From positions 54,395 through 118,394 of the forward strand of contig JAVZUI010000001.1 of the NCBI GenBank assembly GCA_038879095.1: a DNA stretch of 64,000 bases, in the 5' to 3' direction. The DNA is from Pyrobaculum sp038879095. GTDB taxonomy: Archaea > Thermoproteota > Thermoprotei > Thermoproteales > Thermoproteaceae. Numbering within the stretch: position 1 is the first letter of the stretch; every line of letters starts with the position of its first letter. Shown in pieces: positions 23,669 to 32,679 of the stretch. Position numbers and translations under genes: made by a program. The notes below the pieces were generated by a model. That model was not told the origin of the DNA, searched no databases, and saw nothing but the letters and a program-made list of their open reading frames with translations.

Positions 23669-24807
23669 ATCCTCAACACAGCCACGACGCTTGTGGTTGT
23701 GGGCACCCCCCTCCAGCTGTGGACCACGGCCACCTCCTTCCTGTCGACCTCCGCCTTCAAGTCGCCGCGCATTATCGCCACGGCGTAGCTCAGCCTGGCT
23801 AGGCCGTGCACCTCAAGCGGCACGCCCTCCGCCAGTGCCCCGCCGCTGGGGTTAACCGGCAGCCTGCCCCCCGGGCAGAAGGCGCCGTCTGCCAGCAGAT
23901 CCTTGGCCGCCCCCCTAGGCGCTAGGCGGAGCGCCTCTATGTGTTGAAGCTCCTTGAAGCTGTAGCGGTTGTCCACCTCGGCGAAGCCCACCTCCTTGGC
24001 AGGATCTGCGATTTTGGCCTGTTCGTAGGCCCCGTCCGCGGCGAGGCGGGCGTGTACTGGGAAAGACCAGTCGTGTAGCTCCAGCGTGGAGGTCTCCGTG
24101 GCCCACCACGCGCCGTCGATCCACACCGGCGTGTCGTTAAACTCCCTGGCCACCCTCTCGGAGGCGAGCACCACCACCACGGCGGCATCCACAAACTTCG
24201 CTATGTCAGCCTCTCTGAGCGGGTCCGCCACCACCGGGCTCCCCGCCCTAGACCTGCCGGGGGACGCGTAGACGGCGCGGGGGTTTTTAGCACCCGCCCT
24301 GTGGGCCTTCTCCACCACCGCCTCTAAATGCTCATCGCCCACCCCGTACCTCTCCATGTAAGCCCTCGCCTCCAACGCCGCAAGGGCGTGGACATTTTCC
24401 AGCGCCAGGGGGCGAATCGATATGGGGTCCGTGGCCATGAACATGACGTCGTTCATAGTCAAAATATCGCTCGGCTTCCCGTGGGACTCCACTACGACGA
24501 CGTCGAAAAGCCCGCTCTTTATCATCATGTAGGCCTGCCCCACGCACTGTAGGCCGTCCCCAGTCACCGTGTAGACGGACTTCATGGCGCCGCCCACGGG
24601 GTCCGGGGCGAACTCGTCTGAGATGGCGATGCCCTCCCAGAAGTCCTCCTGGCACGACACAAAGGCGTCGACGTCGCGGCGCGGGTCGAGGCCGCCGGCG
24701 TCTTGATAGGCCCTCTGCGCCGCTTTAAACATCATCTCGCGGAAGGAGAAGTCGACAACCTCGGGCTGAAAGCCGAACCACCCCACTCCCACTATTCCAA
24801 CCCTCAT
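23665..24807 (-). CDS. Thiolase-fold protein lacking the catalytic Cys (copy 2)
   Basis: 380 aa. Thiolase framework is recognisable (VGIVGVGWFGFQPEVVDFS, VVVVLASERVAREF, NPSGGALAEGVPLEVHGLAR). The nucleophile region reads SVYTVTGDGLQC, without Cys at the expected place, the HDCF box reads VDNRYSF, and GHP reads GVP. More diverged than copy 1. First gene of the six-gene operon, starting about 27 bases after a TATA box. May form a heteromer with copy 1 and the DUF35 proteins. Confidence 0.85.
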   Translation of the reverse strand: MRVGIVGVGWFGFQPEVVDFSFREMMFKAAQRAYQDAGGLDPRRDVDAFVSCQEDFWEGIAISDEFAPDPVGGAMKSVYTVTGDGLQCVGQAYMMIKSGLFDVVVVESHGKPSDILTMNDVMFMATDPISIRPLALENVHALAALEARAYMERYGVGDEHLEAVVEKAHRAGAKNPRAVYASPGRSRAGSPVVADPLREADIAKFVDAAVVVVLASERVAREFNDTPVWIDGAWWATETSTLELHDWSFPVHARLAADGAYEQAKIADPAKEVGFAEVDNRYSFKELQHIEALRLAPRGAAKDLLADGAFCPGGRLPVNPSGGALAEGVPLEVHGLARLSYAVAIMRGDLKAEVDRKEVAVVHSWRGVPTTTSVVAVLRI

Positions 24808-24828
24808 GAAAAATAGTAATTTGAAAGG

Positions 24829-24840
24829 TTTTTATATATT
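24829..24840 (-). promoter_or_regulatory. TATA box of the acyl-CoA operon
   Basis: Minus strand AATATATAAAAA, about 25 bases before ATG 24807, implying a leaderless transcript covering 24807 down to 19518. Confidence 0.65.
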
Positions 24841-25095
24841 GTGCCTTTTTCAAGTTTTAATAGATTTTTTACAATTATATAAATTATATTAAGGAGACCG
24901 GGAAAATTGAGCTAAAATACCAGAGTCCTTACATAAAGAAGAATACCAAATGGCTGGAATATGTCAGATGATTCAAAATGCCAGATATCGTAGTGCACTA
25001 TGTTGTTATGTGGTATAGTGATGTTAAATCTCTAAGCACGATTTAACAAAGCTTTAGCTTCCTAGGCTAGACAAGTTGCGAAAAGTTTAGAAAAG
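24841..25095. other. A/T-rich gene-free spacer
   Basis: About 255 bases between two minus-strand genes, far more A/T-rich than its surroundings, with no frame or RNA I can support. It includes ATTATATAAATTATATTAAGG near 24875-24895 which could be additional TATA sequence. It may hold the transcription end of the acyl-CoA ligase gene. Confidence 0.5.
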
Positions 25096-26976
25096 CTATA
25101 TTCCCACTGCTTTTTTTATCTCCTCTACGGCGGCTGGGTTTTCCAGCGCCGACAAGTCGCCGGGGCTCCTCCCCGTGAGAATCGCCCTAATTACCCTCCT
25201 CATTATCTTAGCGTTGCGCGTCTTGGGAAGCTGAGAGACGAAGTAGACCTCCTCCACCGAGCCGAAGGCCTTGCCGAGGGCCCTCTCGGTGAGGGATATT
25301 ATCTCTTTTTTAAGTTGGTCGCTTGGCTGGTGGCCTGGCTTGAGGACTACGAAGGCCACTGGGACCTCGCCCTTGAGCGGATCTGGCTTCCCCACCACGG
25401 CGGACTCCGCCACCGCTGGGTGCGAGTTTATCACAGTCTCGACCTCCGCGGGGCCTATCCTCTTACCAGCCACTTTTATAGTGTCGTCGGCCCTCCCCAC
25501 TATGTAGAAGTAGCCGTCTTCGTCGACCACGGCGGCGTCTCCGTGGGCCCAGACGCCCGGCCACTTAGACCAGTATGTTTCGAGGTAGCGCTGGGGGTCG
25601 CGCCAGAAGCCCCTCGTCATGCCGGGCCAGACCGACAGCACTACTAACTCCCCCTCTACGCCGGGGGGCGCCGGCCTCCCGTCCTCTGTGTAGACCGCCG
25701 CCTTTATGCCGGGCGACGGCCCGTTGAAGGAGCTGGGCTTTATCGGCTTGACCACGTAGCATCCCAAGATGCCGCCTGAGATCTCCGTGCCCCCAGAGTA
25801 GTTTATGATCGGCACCTCGCCCCTCCCGATTTTATACAGCCAGTTCCAGCTCTCTAAGTCTATGGGCTCCCCCGTGTTGCCAAAGGCCTTTATCTCCGGC
25901 GCCTTGTCCGGCGCGGCGCCTATGGACCTCAGGTGCCTGGTCAGAGTGGCCGCCAGTCCGAGGACGCCTACCCTAAACCTCTCTGCAAACCGCCAAACTC
26001 TGTCCCTTGGGTGGTCCGGCGCGCCTTCGAAAAAGGCCATCGAGCCTTTTAGCAAGTAGGCTGAGAACACCATCCAGGGCCCCATCATCCAGCCCATGTC
26101 GGTTATCCACGTCAGCGTCTCGCCGGGCTTCAGGTCGAAGTGGAAATAGACGTCGGCGGCGGCCTTTATGGGAAAGCCGTCGTGGGTGTGCACCGTGCCC
26201 TTGGGCCTCCCCGTGGTGCCCGACGTGTATATAACCATCATGGGGTCCTCCGCCTCTGTGTCCTCCACGTGGTCTCCCCCCGTCTTGAAAACTTCGACTA
26301 GCGGAACGTAGTTCCGTACTTCTCTAGACCTGGCGTGCACCACGACGTGCCTAACCGTAGGGGTCAGCCCGGCCTCCAGCTCAGTCAACATGTCCACTTC
26401 CCTCCCTCTGCGGTAGGAGACGTCTGAGGCGAAGACGAACTTGGCCTCGCTGTCCTCCAGCCTTACGCGTATGGCCTCTCTGCCGAAGCCGCTGAAAAGC
26501 GGGACGAAGACACCGCCGGCTCTTATGATGCCTAACATCACCGGCACAATTTCGGGGACCATCGGCATGTACACGGCCACTCTGTCCCCCTTCGCGAGGC
26601 CGTTTTTCCTAAGCCATGACGCCACAGCCCTCGCCTTGTATAAAACCTCTGCGTAGCTCCACTCCGCAGTGCTACCGTCTTCGCCCTCCCACTTCACCAA
26701 AGGCGCTGGGGAGTCCTCCAGCTGGTCGGCGACGTTGAGCCTGCCTCCTACAAACCACTTGGGCCACTGCACCCCCCTGGAGAGGTCTAAGACCTTATCG
26801 TACCTACGGGCCCACCTGACCGCCAAGACGTTGTCTACAAAGTCGCCCCAGAACTGCTCGGGCTGTTCATACGTAAAGCGTATGAAGTCGTCGAGGTTTT
26901 TCAACCCCCTAGAGGCGATGTACCTAGCCACGTTAGAGTCTTCTAAGTGTCTCTGTTGAGGCTTCCACATTGTCAT
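25096..26976 (-). CDS. Acyl-CoA synthetase (AMP-forming)
   Basis: 626 aa, ANL superfamily. AMP-binding loop VIYTSGTTGRPKGTVHTHDG, then INYSGGTEISGG, YFYIVGRADDTIKVAGKRIG as hinge, and C-terminal LPKTRNAKIMRRVIR with the catalytic Lys. Closest to acetyl/propionyl-CoA synthetases. The Trp of acetyl-CoA synthetases is not clearly present, so a longer or branched acyl substrate is possible. Activates a carboxylate for the adjacent acyl-CoA operon. Starts with MTMW; Met3 is an alternative. Confidence 0.92.
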   Translation of the reverse strand: MTMWKPQQRHLEDSNVARYIASRGLKNLDDFIRFTYEQPEQFWGDFVDNVLAVRWARRYDKVLDLSRGVQWPKWFVGGRLNVADQLEDSPAPLVKWEGEDGSTAEWSYAEVLYKARAVASWLRKNGLAKGDRVAVYMPMVPEIVPVMLGIIRAGGVFVPLFSGFGREAIRVRLEDSEAKFVFASDVSYRRGREVDMLTELEAGLTPTVRHVVVHARSREVRNYVPLVEVFKTGGDHVEDTEAEDPMMVIYTSGTTGRPKGTVHTHDGFPIKAAADVYFHFDLKPGETLTWITDMGWMMGPWMVFSAYLLKGSMAFFEGAPDHPRDRVWRFAERFRVGVLGLAATLTRHLRSIGAAPDKAPEIKAFGNTGEPIDLESWNWLYKIGRGEVPIINYSGGTEISGGILGCYVVKPIKPSSFNGPSPGIKAAVYTEDGRPAPPGVEGELVVLSVWPGMTRGFWRDPQRYLETYWSKWPGVWAHGDAAVVDEDGYFYIVGRADDTIKVAGKRIGPAEVETVINSHPAVAESAVVGKPDPLKGEVPVAFVVLKPGHQPSDQLKKEIISLTERALGKAFGSVEEVYFVSQLPKTRNAKIMRRVIRAILTGRSPGDLSALENPAAVEEIKKAVGI

Positions 26977-27059
26977 TACTTTTGATTAATTTTTTAAATC
27001 TTACGAGAAATAAAATTTATAAATTGACAAATACCTAGAAATATGTCAAATAGTAGGCT
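26977..27059. promoter_or_regulatory. Divergent promoter between the two ligase-type genes
   Basis: Contains ATTTAAAAAAT on the minus strand about 20-25 bases before 26976 and AATTTATAAATTG (27014-27026) on the plus strand. The latter predicts a plus transcript start near 27043-27050, leaving a short leader before GTG 27060. Confidence 0.5.
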
Positions 27060-28337
27060 GTGGAGGCTATGATGTTCTGGGCCAGGTCCATTGGGGGCAA
27101 GCTCGCAGTGTGCGACGGCGAGGCGCGTCTAACGTACGGAGAGTTGTTAAACGAGGCTGTTAAAAGAGCCTACCCGGGCAGGGCGGTGTTCGCCGCTAGA
27201 AACTCCGCGTCTAGCCTTGCCGCGTTGCTAGGGCTTCTCCACGGCGGGGGCGAGGTGGCTGTGGTGGACCCCCTCACAGTTGCGGAGGATTTGAGGTGGA
27301 TTTTACAAGACTTCTCCCCCCAGGTGGTGGTGGGAGACGCCGAGTTTCTGACTAACAACGCCGAGGTGTTGAAGGGCTACAAGACGGCGGATGTGTCGCA
27401 GACGGTGGGAGGTAGCCAGTGGACATACGACACGACGTTTGTAATGTACTACGCGGGAGTGGCGGGCCGCACCATGCAGGTTTTGAACAAGACCGCCTCC
27501 CTCTGGGCCAACGCCCACGCCTTGGCCCTCGCAATGGGGCTTGAGCGCACAGACGTGGTATACGTGTCGGCTCCGATTACACACGTCTTAGGCCTCGTCA
27601 CGTCGCTAGCCGCGTTGTCCGCAGGGGCCATGGTCCACCTCATGAAAAAGCTGGGGCCAGACGTGGTGGAGGACTTGCGAGACGCCACGGTGATAGTGGG
27701 CGCTCCTGCCTTCTACTCAGAGCTTTTAAAAATGGGGGTCGGCCCTCTGAGGGCGAAGTTCGCCGTGTCGGGAGGCGCGTATCTGCCGCCTAGCGTCAGA
27801 GACGAGTTTGAAAAGAGGACTGGCGTAAAGATTCTCCAAGTCTACGGCCTAACCGAGGGGCTTGTGCTGACATTCGAGCCGCCGAGCGCATATGGGAAGG
27901 GGTCGGTGGGCTTCCCGCTTCCGCTAGTTGAGGCGAAGCTGTCAGAAGACGGGGAGCTGTTGGTAAAGGCCCCCTGGGTGATGGCCGGCTACAAAGACCC
28001 CGCGGAGACTAAGAGAGCTTTTGAAGGCGGCTGGCTGAGGACGGGAGACGTAATGTCCGCGGACAGCGAGGGGCTTCTGTACTTCAGGGGGGTAAAGAAG
28101 AGGATGATCAAGTATAAGGGCTACCCCATATTCCCCAGAGACTTAGAAGAAGTGTTGAAGAGACACCCAGCCGTCGTGGAGGCTAGAGTAGTCGGCGAAC
28201 CGCATCCAGAATACGGCGAGGTGCCAGTAGCCTACGTAAAGACAAGAGAAAAAGTGACTGAGGAGGAGCTTTTAACCTTTGTAAACTCACAAGTGGCGTT
28301 TTACAAACGGCTGAAAAAGATCTACATCGAAACATAA
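27060..28337 (+). CDS. Short ANL-family acyl-CoA ligase-like protein with degenerate ATP loop
   Basis: 425 aa; family members are usually over 500. ANL features present: VYGLTEGLVLTFEP, GGWLRTGDVMSADSEGLLYF and KYKGYPIFPRDLEEVLKRHP. The ATP-binding TSGTTGxPKG is replaced by YYAGVAGRTMQVL, and the C-terminal segment stops at AFYKRLKKIYIET, lacking the usual PRxxxGKxxR catalytic Lys. It may bind acyl-AMP or CoA without full activity. GTG 27060 is used; ATG 27069 or 27072 are alternatives. Confidence 0.78.
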   Translation: MEAMMFWARSIGGKLAVCDGEARLTYGELLNEAVKRAYPGRAVFAARNSASSLAALLGLLHGGGEVAVVDPLTVAEDLRWILQDFSPQVVVGDAEFLTNNAEVLKGYKTADVSQTVGGSQWTYDTTFVMYYAGVAGRTMQVLNKTASLWANAHALALAMGLERTDVVYVSAPITHVLGLVTSLAALSAGAMVHLMKKLGPDVVEDLRDATVIVGAPAFYSELLKMGVGPLRAKFAVSGGAYLPPSVRDEFEKRTGVKILQVYGLTEGLVLTFEPPSAYGKGSVGFPLPLVEAKLSEDGELLVKAPWVMAGYKDPAETKRAFEGGWLRTGDVMSADSEGLLYFRGVKKRMIKYKGYPIFPRDLEEVLKRHPAVVEARVVGEPHPEYGEVPVAYVKTREKVTEEELLTFVNSQVAFYKRLKKIYIET

Positions 28338-28366
28338 ACTATTTATACAGAACTGCGGGCAGTGCC

Positions 28367-28951
28367 GTGGATGTTAACGCGTTGGTAGCCAAGCCGACGC
28401 CCCGCTACGCCAAGTTGCGGCTCTTAGAGGCCTTCGGCGAGCTCGCCCTGGCGGCTAGGTTGCTTGAGGCCGGCCACGTGCGCAACGCCGCGAACAAGGC
28501 CTTCCTCGCCGTGAAGGCCTTGGTGAGCTCGCTCCTTGTTTACAACATGGAGAAGCTAGACTTAGACAAGAAGACCTCGGCCAGGCTAAGGGCCAGGGAG
28601 TACACCGCCCCAACCACAGGTCTTAGGAAATACTCACAGTGGCTACTTGCCGCGGGCATCGACGTAGAAGACTTGGTGAACCTCGGCTTGTTGCTACACA
28701 TGTTTGCATATAACGGCCTAGACCCCGGCGGCGAGCTCTCCCCCTACGGCGACGTGGAGGCCGCCGCGCGGGACTTAAAAACTCTGGCCAAGAGACTCTT
28801 AGACAAGGCCTTAATGTTAAGAGATAAGCTTCCCTGGGACGAGGACGTGGAGAGGGGCACGCCCGCGCGGCTGAGGCGTGGGCTAGAGTTGTTTAAGTCT
28901 GCAGTCGTCGCAGAGGTAGACGTGGTCGTGGGGCAGGCCCTTTTCTCTTAG
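28367..28951 (+). CDS. PaREP1-related protein
   Basis: 194 aa from GTG 28367. Divergent PaREP1 pattern: LEAFGELALAARLLEAGHVR then NAANKAFLAVKALVSSLL and C-terminal LLLHMFAYNGLDPGGEL. It lacks the usual AGKAFQAWKA. The last about 25 residues run antisense into the polyferredoxin gene (69-base overlap), suggesting the original stop has been lost. TATA-like CTATTTATAC at 28339-28348 precedes it. Function unknown. Confidence 0.72.
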   Translation: MDVNALVAKPTPRYAKLRLLEAFGELALAARLLEAGHVRNAANKAFLAVKALVSSLLVYNMEKLDLDKKTSARLRAREYTAPTTGLRKYSQWLLAAGIDVEDLVNLGLLLHMFAYNGLDPGGELSPYGDVEAAARDLKTLAKRLLDKALMLRDKLPWDEDVERGTPARLRRGLELFKSAVVAEVDVVVGQALFS

Positions 28952-29992
28952 CCTCTCGGCGAGTTTTCTCGCCATCGTCTCCGTGTATGGGAGTTCGCGT
29001 CCGCATGACACACACCTAGCGGGGCTGTCCTTAAATACGACACGCCTTTCATACGGCGAGGGGTCGCGCTTCTGCACTATTTTTATCACCTTTTCCGGAC
29101 ACTTCTCGGCGCATAAGCCGCATGCTATGCACAGTGCGGGTGTGATCTTAAGCTCGTAGTTAGTGATGGCGAGGGCGTCTGTGGGGCATACGTTTACGCA
29201 GGCTCCGCAAAGCGTACAGCCCTCTGCCACTTCTATGTGGCCTGTGGGCATCCCCACCGCCGCGGCCAGCATCCTTGTCTGCCACCTGTCGCCGGGGTCC
29301 AGCTTGGCTTTTTGGGCCTTGACGACGAAGTCTCCGCCCTCTTTCTCCAGCCCGGCGGCCCACACCTCGGCGGCTTTCCACAACGGGCACCGCTCGCCTC
29401 TGGAACAGTGGGCCCTGGCCTCGCCGTGTTTAGACGCGGCGATGTACATGTACTGCCTAGGCACCGCGGCGATGCATCTAACCCTCACCCCCTCCTCGTC
29501 GCCGTCTTCAAAGGCGTAGTCGCATATAAACCTAAGCGGCGAGGGGGCCGTCTTCACCAACTCCGCTAGGTAGCCGTCGGGGAGAGAGGGCATCTGAACC
29601 GCGTCGACGGGGCAGACGGAGTTGCACAAGCCACAGTCCACGCACCTCTCGTAGTTAACCGAGACGCGCCTCCCCTCCACGTACTCAACCGCCGAGTATG
29701 GACACGCATTTGCGCAGAGCCCACACCATATGCACCTGTCCTGCCGCACCACCACGGTGTCTCTAAGCCTTATAAAACCCCCTCTCAAAAGGTCGCGCCT
29801 AGTGGCAGTCCTCGCCTCGGCGGCCGGGAGGAGTTCCCACCGCGCCTCGTCCACGTGGCGCTCAGCCACATCCCTAAACCACCCCTCGTGAGGCCCCCTG
29901 TAGGCAAAGTACAGAGGGGTCTCGGCCAACAAGTCGCTAAGGCGGGCCCTCCCCCTTACCACAACCACCGACGGCCTATCCCTCCTAACCAC
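28883..29992 (-). CDS. Polyferredoxin with at least four [4Fe-4S] motifs
   Basis: 369 aa. Two tandem ferredoxin pairs: CIWCGLCANACPYSA and CVDCGLCNSVCPVDA at about 90-145, CTLCGACVNVCPTDA and CIACGLCAEKCPEKV at about 255-305, plus a C-terminal rubredoxin-like pair CVSCG…CDDC at about 335-365. Between them a soluble domain with several cysteines. Cytoplasmic electron carrier or redox subunit; partner not evident from context. Convergent with the PaREP1-like gene. Confidence 0.88.
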   Translation of the reverse strand: MVRRDRPSVVVVRGRARLSDLLAETPLYFAYRGPHEGWFRDVAERHVDEARWELLPAAEARTATRRDLLRGGFIRLRDTVVVRQDRCIWCGLCANACPYSAVEYVEGRRVSVNYERCVDCGLCNSVCPVDAVQMPSLPDGYLAELVKTAPSPLRFICDYAFEDGDEEGVRVRCIAAVPRQYMYIAASKHGEARAHCSRGERCPLWKAAEVWAAGLEKEGGDFVVKAQKAKLDPGDRWQTRMLAAAVGMPTGHIEVAEGCTLCGACVNVCPTDALAITNYELKITPALCIACGLCAEKCPEKVIKIVQKRDPSPYERRVVFKDSPARCVSCGRELPYTETMARKLAERLREKGLPHDHVYLCDDCRLKQL

Positions 29993-30009
29993 TTAAGAAA
30001 TATTGCCGG

Positions 30010-30366
30010 TTATATACATCTCTTAGCCTTCTCCACAAGCGCATCTGCGATCTTCAAGTCGTCCCGCAACACCACCCCCAGGGCGACGTCCCTAGCCAGC
30101 GGGTAGCACCTCTCTACAGCTCTGAGCGCCTCGTCGACGGTAAGGGCGATCACCTCTACGCCTGGCTCCCACACGCCCATAAGCCTCCTATGCGGTGGCT
30201 CTGTAAAGAGGCCCACCACCAGCAGATCAACGTCGCTGTCCTCTGAGAAGTCCCCCCTGGCGTACGACCCCACTAAAAACACCGTGCCCCCCACCCTCTC
30301 CGCAAGCCTACGAGCCTTTGCCAAAGCCTCCTCCCTCAGCCTCCTCCTCCACTCAAGCGCCTCCAC
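30010..30366 (-). CDS. MNT-type nucleotidyltransferase
   Basis: 118 aa. GGTVFLVGSYARGDFSEDSD then VDLLVV gives the GS and DxD motifs at about 32-50. Start overlaps the end of the HEPN gene 30336-30755 by 31 bases. One of two tandem HEPN/MNT pairs here. Confidence 0.88.
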   Translation of the reverse strand: MEALEWRRRLREEALAKARRLAERVGGTVFLVGSYARGDFSEDSDVDLLVVGLFTEPPHRRLMGVWEPGVEVIALTVDEALRAVERCYPLARDVALGVVLRDDLKIADALVEKAKRCI

Positions 30367-30755
30367 GTCTCTTTCACAAACTCTAAAATTTTTTCAGCGG
30401 CGCTTACCGCAGATTCCGCGTCCCTCTTCGTAAAGTACTCGTAGGGCACCCCCTCGCTCCAGGCGTCTACATAGCGCGTGGGCACGTAGAATTTGTCCAA
30501 GAGGGCGGCCAGCTCGAAGAGCTCCTCCCCCACCTCCACAAAGGCCGAAATCTCTCTAAGAAGCCGAGTCGCCGGGCGGCCCCTCGTAGGCCTCCCGATG
30601 CCGTAGAGCAGTGCCTCTAAGGCAAACTCAGCCGCCTGGTGCGCCTTGAAACACGCCCAGTTGTAGTCCCCGCCCTCGGCGTCTCTAGCCGCAGACCTCA
30701 ACGTCCTCTCAGCCATGTCCAGCCACCTCCTAAACTCCGACGCGTCCATCGACAA
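30336..30755 (-). CDS. HEPN domain protein
   Basis: 139 aa, helical. Starts DASEFRRWLDMAERTLRSAA and WACFKAHQAAEFALEALLYG, with the C-terminal FYVPTRYVDAWSEGVPYEYF typical of the archaeal HEPN family. Paired with the MNT gene downstream. Ends of the second pair lie 13 bases upstream, so both pairs may be one transcript. Confidence 0.88.
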   Translation of the reverse strand: MSMDASEFRRWLDMAERTLRSAARDAEGGDYNWACFKAHQAAEFALEALLYGIGRPTRGRPATRLLREISAFVEVGEELFELAALLDKFYVPTRYVDAWSEGVPYEYFTKRDAESAVSAAEKILEFVKETWRRLSGGGG

Positions 30756-30768
30756 GGGCCTGGGTCAG

Positions 30769-31176
30769 TTATTTAACATTTGGATACCACCCGTGCCGAG
30801 TCTTCACAAGGCGCCTCGCCTTTATGTACTCCCCCGCCGCCTTTACAAATTCAGCCCAGTAGTCGCCCCTCCCGCATAGAAACACCCCCTCGGAGGCCAC
30901 GTCTAGCACAACCATACTGAGCTCTAAAATCCGCCGAAGCTCCCCAAGGGGGATGCGGAAGACCTGCCCAAACCCCCGCGCCTCTACTGCATACGAGCCA
31001 GAGGCCGTGATTACGGCGATGTCCCAGTCGCTGAGTCCGTGGTGCGTCCCCCGGGCCCTAGAGCCGAACAACGCCACGTCGCCTTCGCGACACGCCTCGC
31101 GCACGAAGCGAGAAACCTCGGCGGCTATCTCCGCCTCCCTCCTCTTAGCCAGCTCTATCCACCTACCCAGCGCCAT
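30769..31176 (-). CDS. MNT-type nucleotidyltransferase
   Basis: 135 aa from ATG 31176 (31200 possible). VALFGSRARGTHHGLSDWDIAV holds GS and DxD (Asp-Trp-Asp) at about 35-55. Overlaps the HEPN gene 31155-31517 by 22 bases. Confidence 0.85.
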   Translation of the reverse strand: MALGRWIELAKRREAEIAAEVSRFVREACREGDVALFGSRARGTHHGLSDWDIAVITASGSYAVEARGFGQVFRIPLGELRRILELSMVVLDVASEGVFLCGRGDYWAEFVKAAGEYIKARRLVKTRHGWYPNVK

Positions 31177-31517
31177 ATCACCTCCATACACTTGAGACAC
31201 TCCTCAGCCTCCCACTTCTCGTAGGGGCCAAGCCTGGCGTCTGGATACCTGGCCTGTATGTAGTGCTCCTCCAGCGACTTGGAACACCTAGCCACATCTT
31301 CGCCAAGGGTATGGCCTCTAAGCTCCCCCAGCCGCTTGGCCATCTCGTAGAGGCTGTGAGTCACAGGCCTTGCGCCTGCCTCTTTAATCAAGACGCCCTT
31401 CAGGAGAAACTCGGAGGCCTGCTGAGCAAGGAAACAAGCCAAGTCGTACTCCCCCTCGTCGAAGGCTCTGTAGGCGCTTTTCCGAAAACGCGACGCCTTG
31501 TGAAGCCAAGCCTCCAC
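31155..31517 (-). CDS. HEPN domain protein
   Basis: 120 aa. KASRFRKSAYRAFDEGEYDL then ACFLAQQASEFLLKGVLIKE and EEHYIQARYPDARLGPYEKW follow the same HEPN plan as the copy at 30336. The two pairs in tandem differ clearly in sequence, so they are old paralogues rather than a recent duplication. Confidence 0.87.
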   Translation of the reverse strand: MEAWLHKASRFRKSAYRAFDEGEYDLACFLAQQASEFLLKGVLIKEAGARPVTHSLYEMAKRLGELRGHTLGEDVARCSKSLEEHYIQARYPDARLGPYEKWEAEECLKCMEVIWRWVGG

Positions 31518-31529
31518 TACCTAACGTGG

Positions 31530-32039
31530 CTAAGCCTTTTTGAACTTTTCCCAACGGGTCCAGAGGGGGAAAGGCTTTACAAACCTGCCGTAGGCCAGGT
31601 GGTAGGCGAAGTAGTACAAGAAGTACCACGGCGCGTGGAGGGGGTCAGGGACGTCTTCTCTCTCTAGTGCATACGGCGCTAGGGGGGATACGAGCAGGAG
31701 GAGGTTCGTCAAGGCTGCGTATAGTAGAAGATACAGCGCTAAGGAGAGTAGGCGACCGCGCAGGCCCCCTCCAAGAGCCGCCGCCGCAACGAAGCCTCCG
31801 AAGAACCCAGCCGCCACGCCGGCCGCTGGGTGAACTAGGCCCAACAACAAGGCGCCACCCAGCAACCCCCACCCCCAGAGGGAGTACAGGCCGAGAAACG
31901 CCACGTGGTAAGAAGAAACGCCCAACACAAACAAGAGGGGGAGGTGCAACGGGTTAGAGAGAAAAAGAGGTACATTTAAGAGATAAAGCAAAGCCACAGA
32001 GGCCGCCGCTCTACATATATGACGAAGGATCACAGACAT
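31530..32039 (-). CDS. Hypothetical membrane protein
   Basis: 169 aa from ATG 32039; an upstream in-frame extension to 32087 is less likely. About five hydrophobic helices; C-terminal cytoplasmic tail with basic residues (FPLWTRWEKFKKA). No known family. Twelve bases before the HEPN gene in transcription order, so possibly co-transcribed with the HEPN/MNT array. Confidence 0.6.
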   Translation of the reverse strand: MSVILRHICRAAASVALLYLLNVPLFLSNPLHLPLLFVLGVSSYHVAFLGLYSLWGWGLLGGALLLGLVHPAAGVAAGFFGGFVAAAALGGGLRGRLLSLALYLLLYAALTNLLLLVSPLAPYALEREDVPDPLHAPWYFLYYFAYHLAYGRFVKPFPLWTRWEKFKKA

Positions 32040-32163
32040 TTGCTGCAGACGCTTGTTGATACATGCAGAACCATGTACGGTACTCATCCACGTATAAGGG
32101 TTTAAGGTAATTTACGACAGACTGTGCTGGCAACTGCACAGCTTGAGCCCAGCCGGTTACTGA

Positions 32164-32526
32164 CTACATGTAGAAATCCGTCTCCGCTTGTGGAGTCTCT
32201 AAGTGGTCAAATGCGATATTTACCGTCACGACGTTTTTTGTCTCTTCCCATCCAACATTTATGACCACGACGCCATTTGGATCAACCCGCACAGTAGCCT
32301 TCGCAGATGCCAACGCCGACTCCGCAATTTTGCCTGCATACGTCACTACTTTATAAGTTGCCTTGACCCGAATGTCTTTTGCAAATCTGTCAACAACAAA
32401 TCCTAGGGCGGACAATATTGCATTAGCCTTTGCCCAAGAGCGCCATGGACGCTCGTATATACAAAGCGCCGCAGGACGCGGGACGTCTCCTGCTAGCCGC
32501 TCGGCAATACTTTTGCGTCTTCTCCA
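32164..32526 (-). pseudogene. C-terminal fragment of an unidentified, possibly repeat-family protein
   Basis: An open frame of about 120 codons without a plausible start: it follows an in-frame TAG at 32527-32529 and reads KSIAERLAGDVPRPAALCIY, ERPWRSWAKANAILSALGFV, VDRFAKDIRVKATYKVVTYA, ending ETPQAETDFYM. The style is that of a protein tail, not a free-standing gene. I suspect one of the Pyrobaculum repeated families but cannot confirm. 32530-32679 shows no gene. Confidence 0.4.
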
Positions 32527-32679
32527 CTACGTATGGCGGAGTTGCCGCGCCGCGGCCACTGAGAAGGGCGTTGGCATCCTTGCAGGAGCTTTGTCCACGC
32601 GTGGGCGGCTGAGGCGGCTGTCAAAGGCGGGAGCTGGTTGAGGGCTTGTAAGTGTGGTGGGAAGATAAAAAATGGGGTA

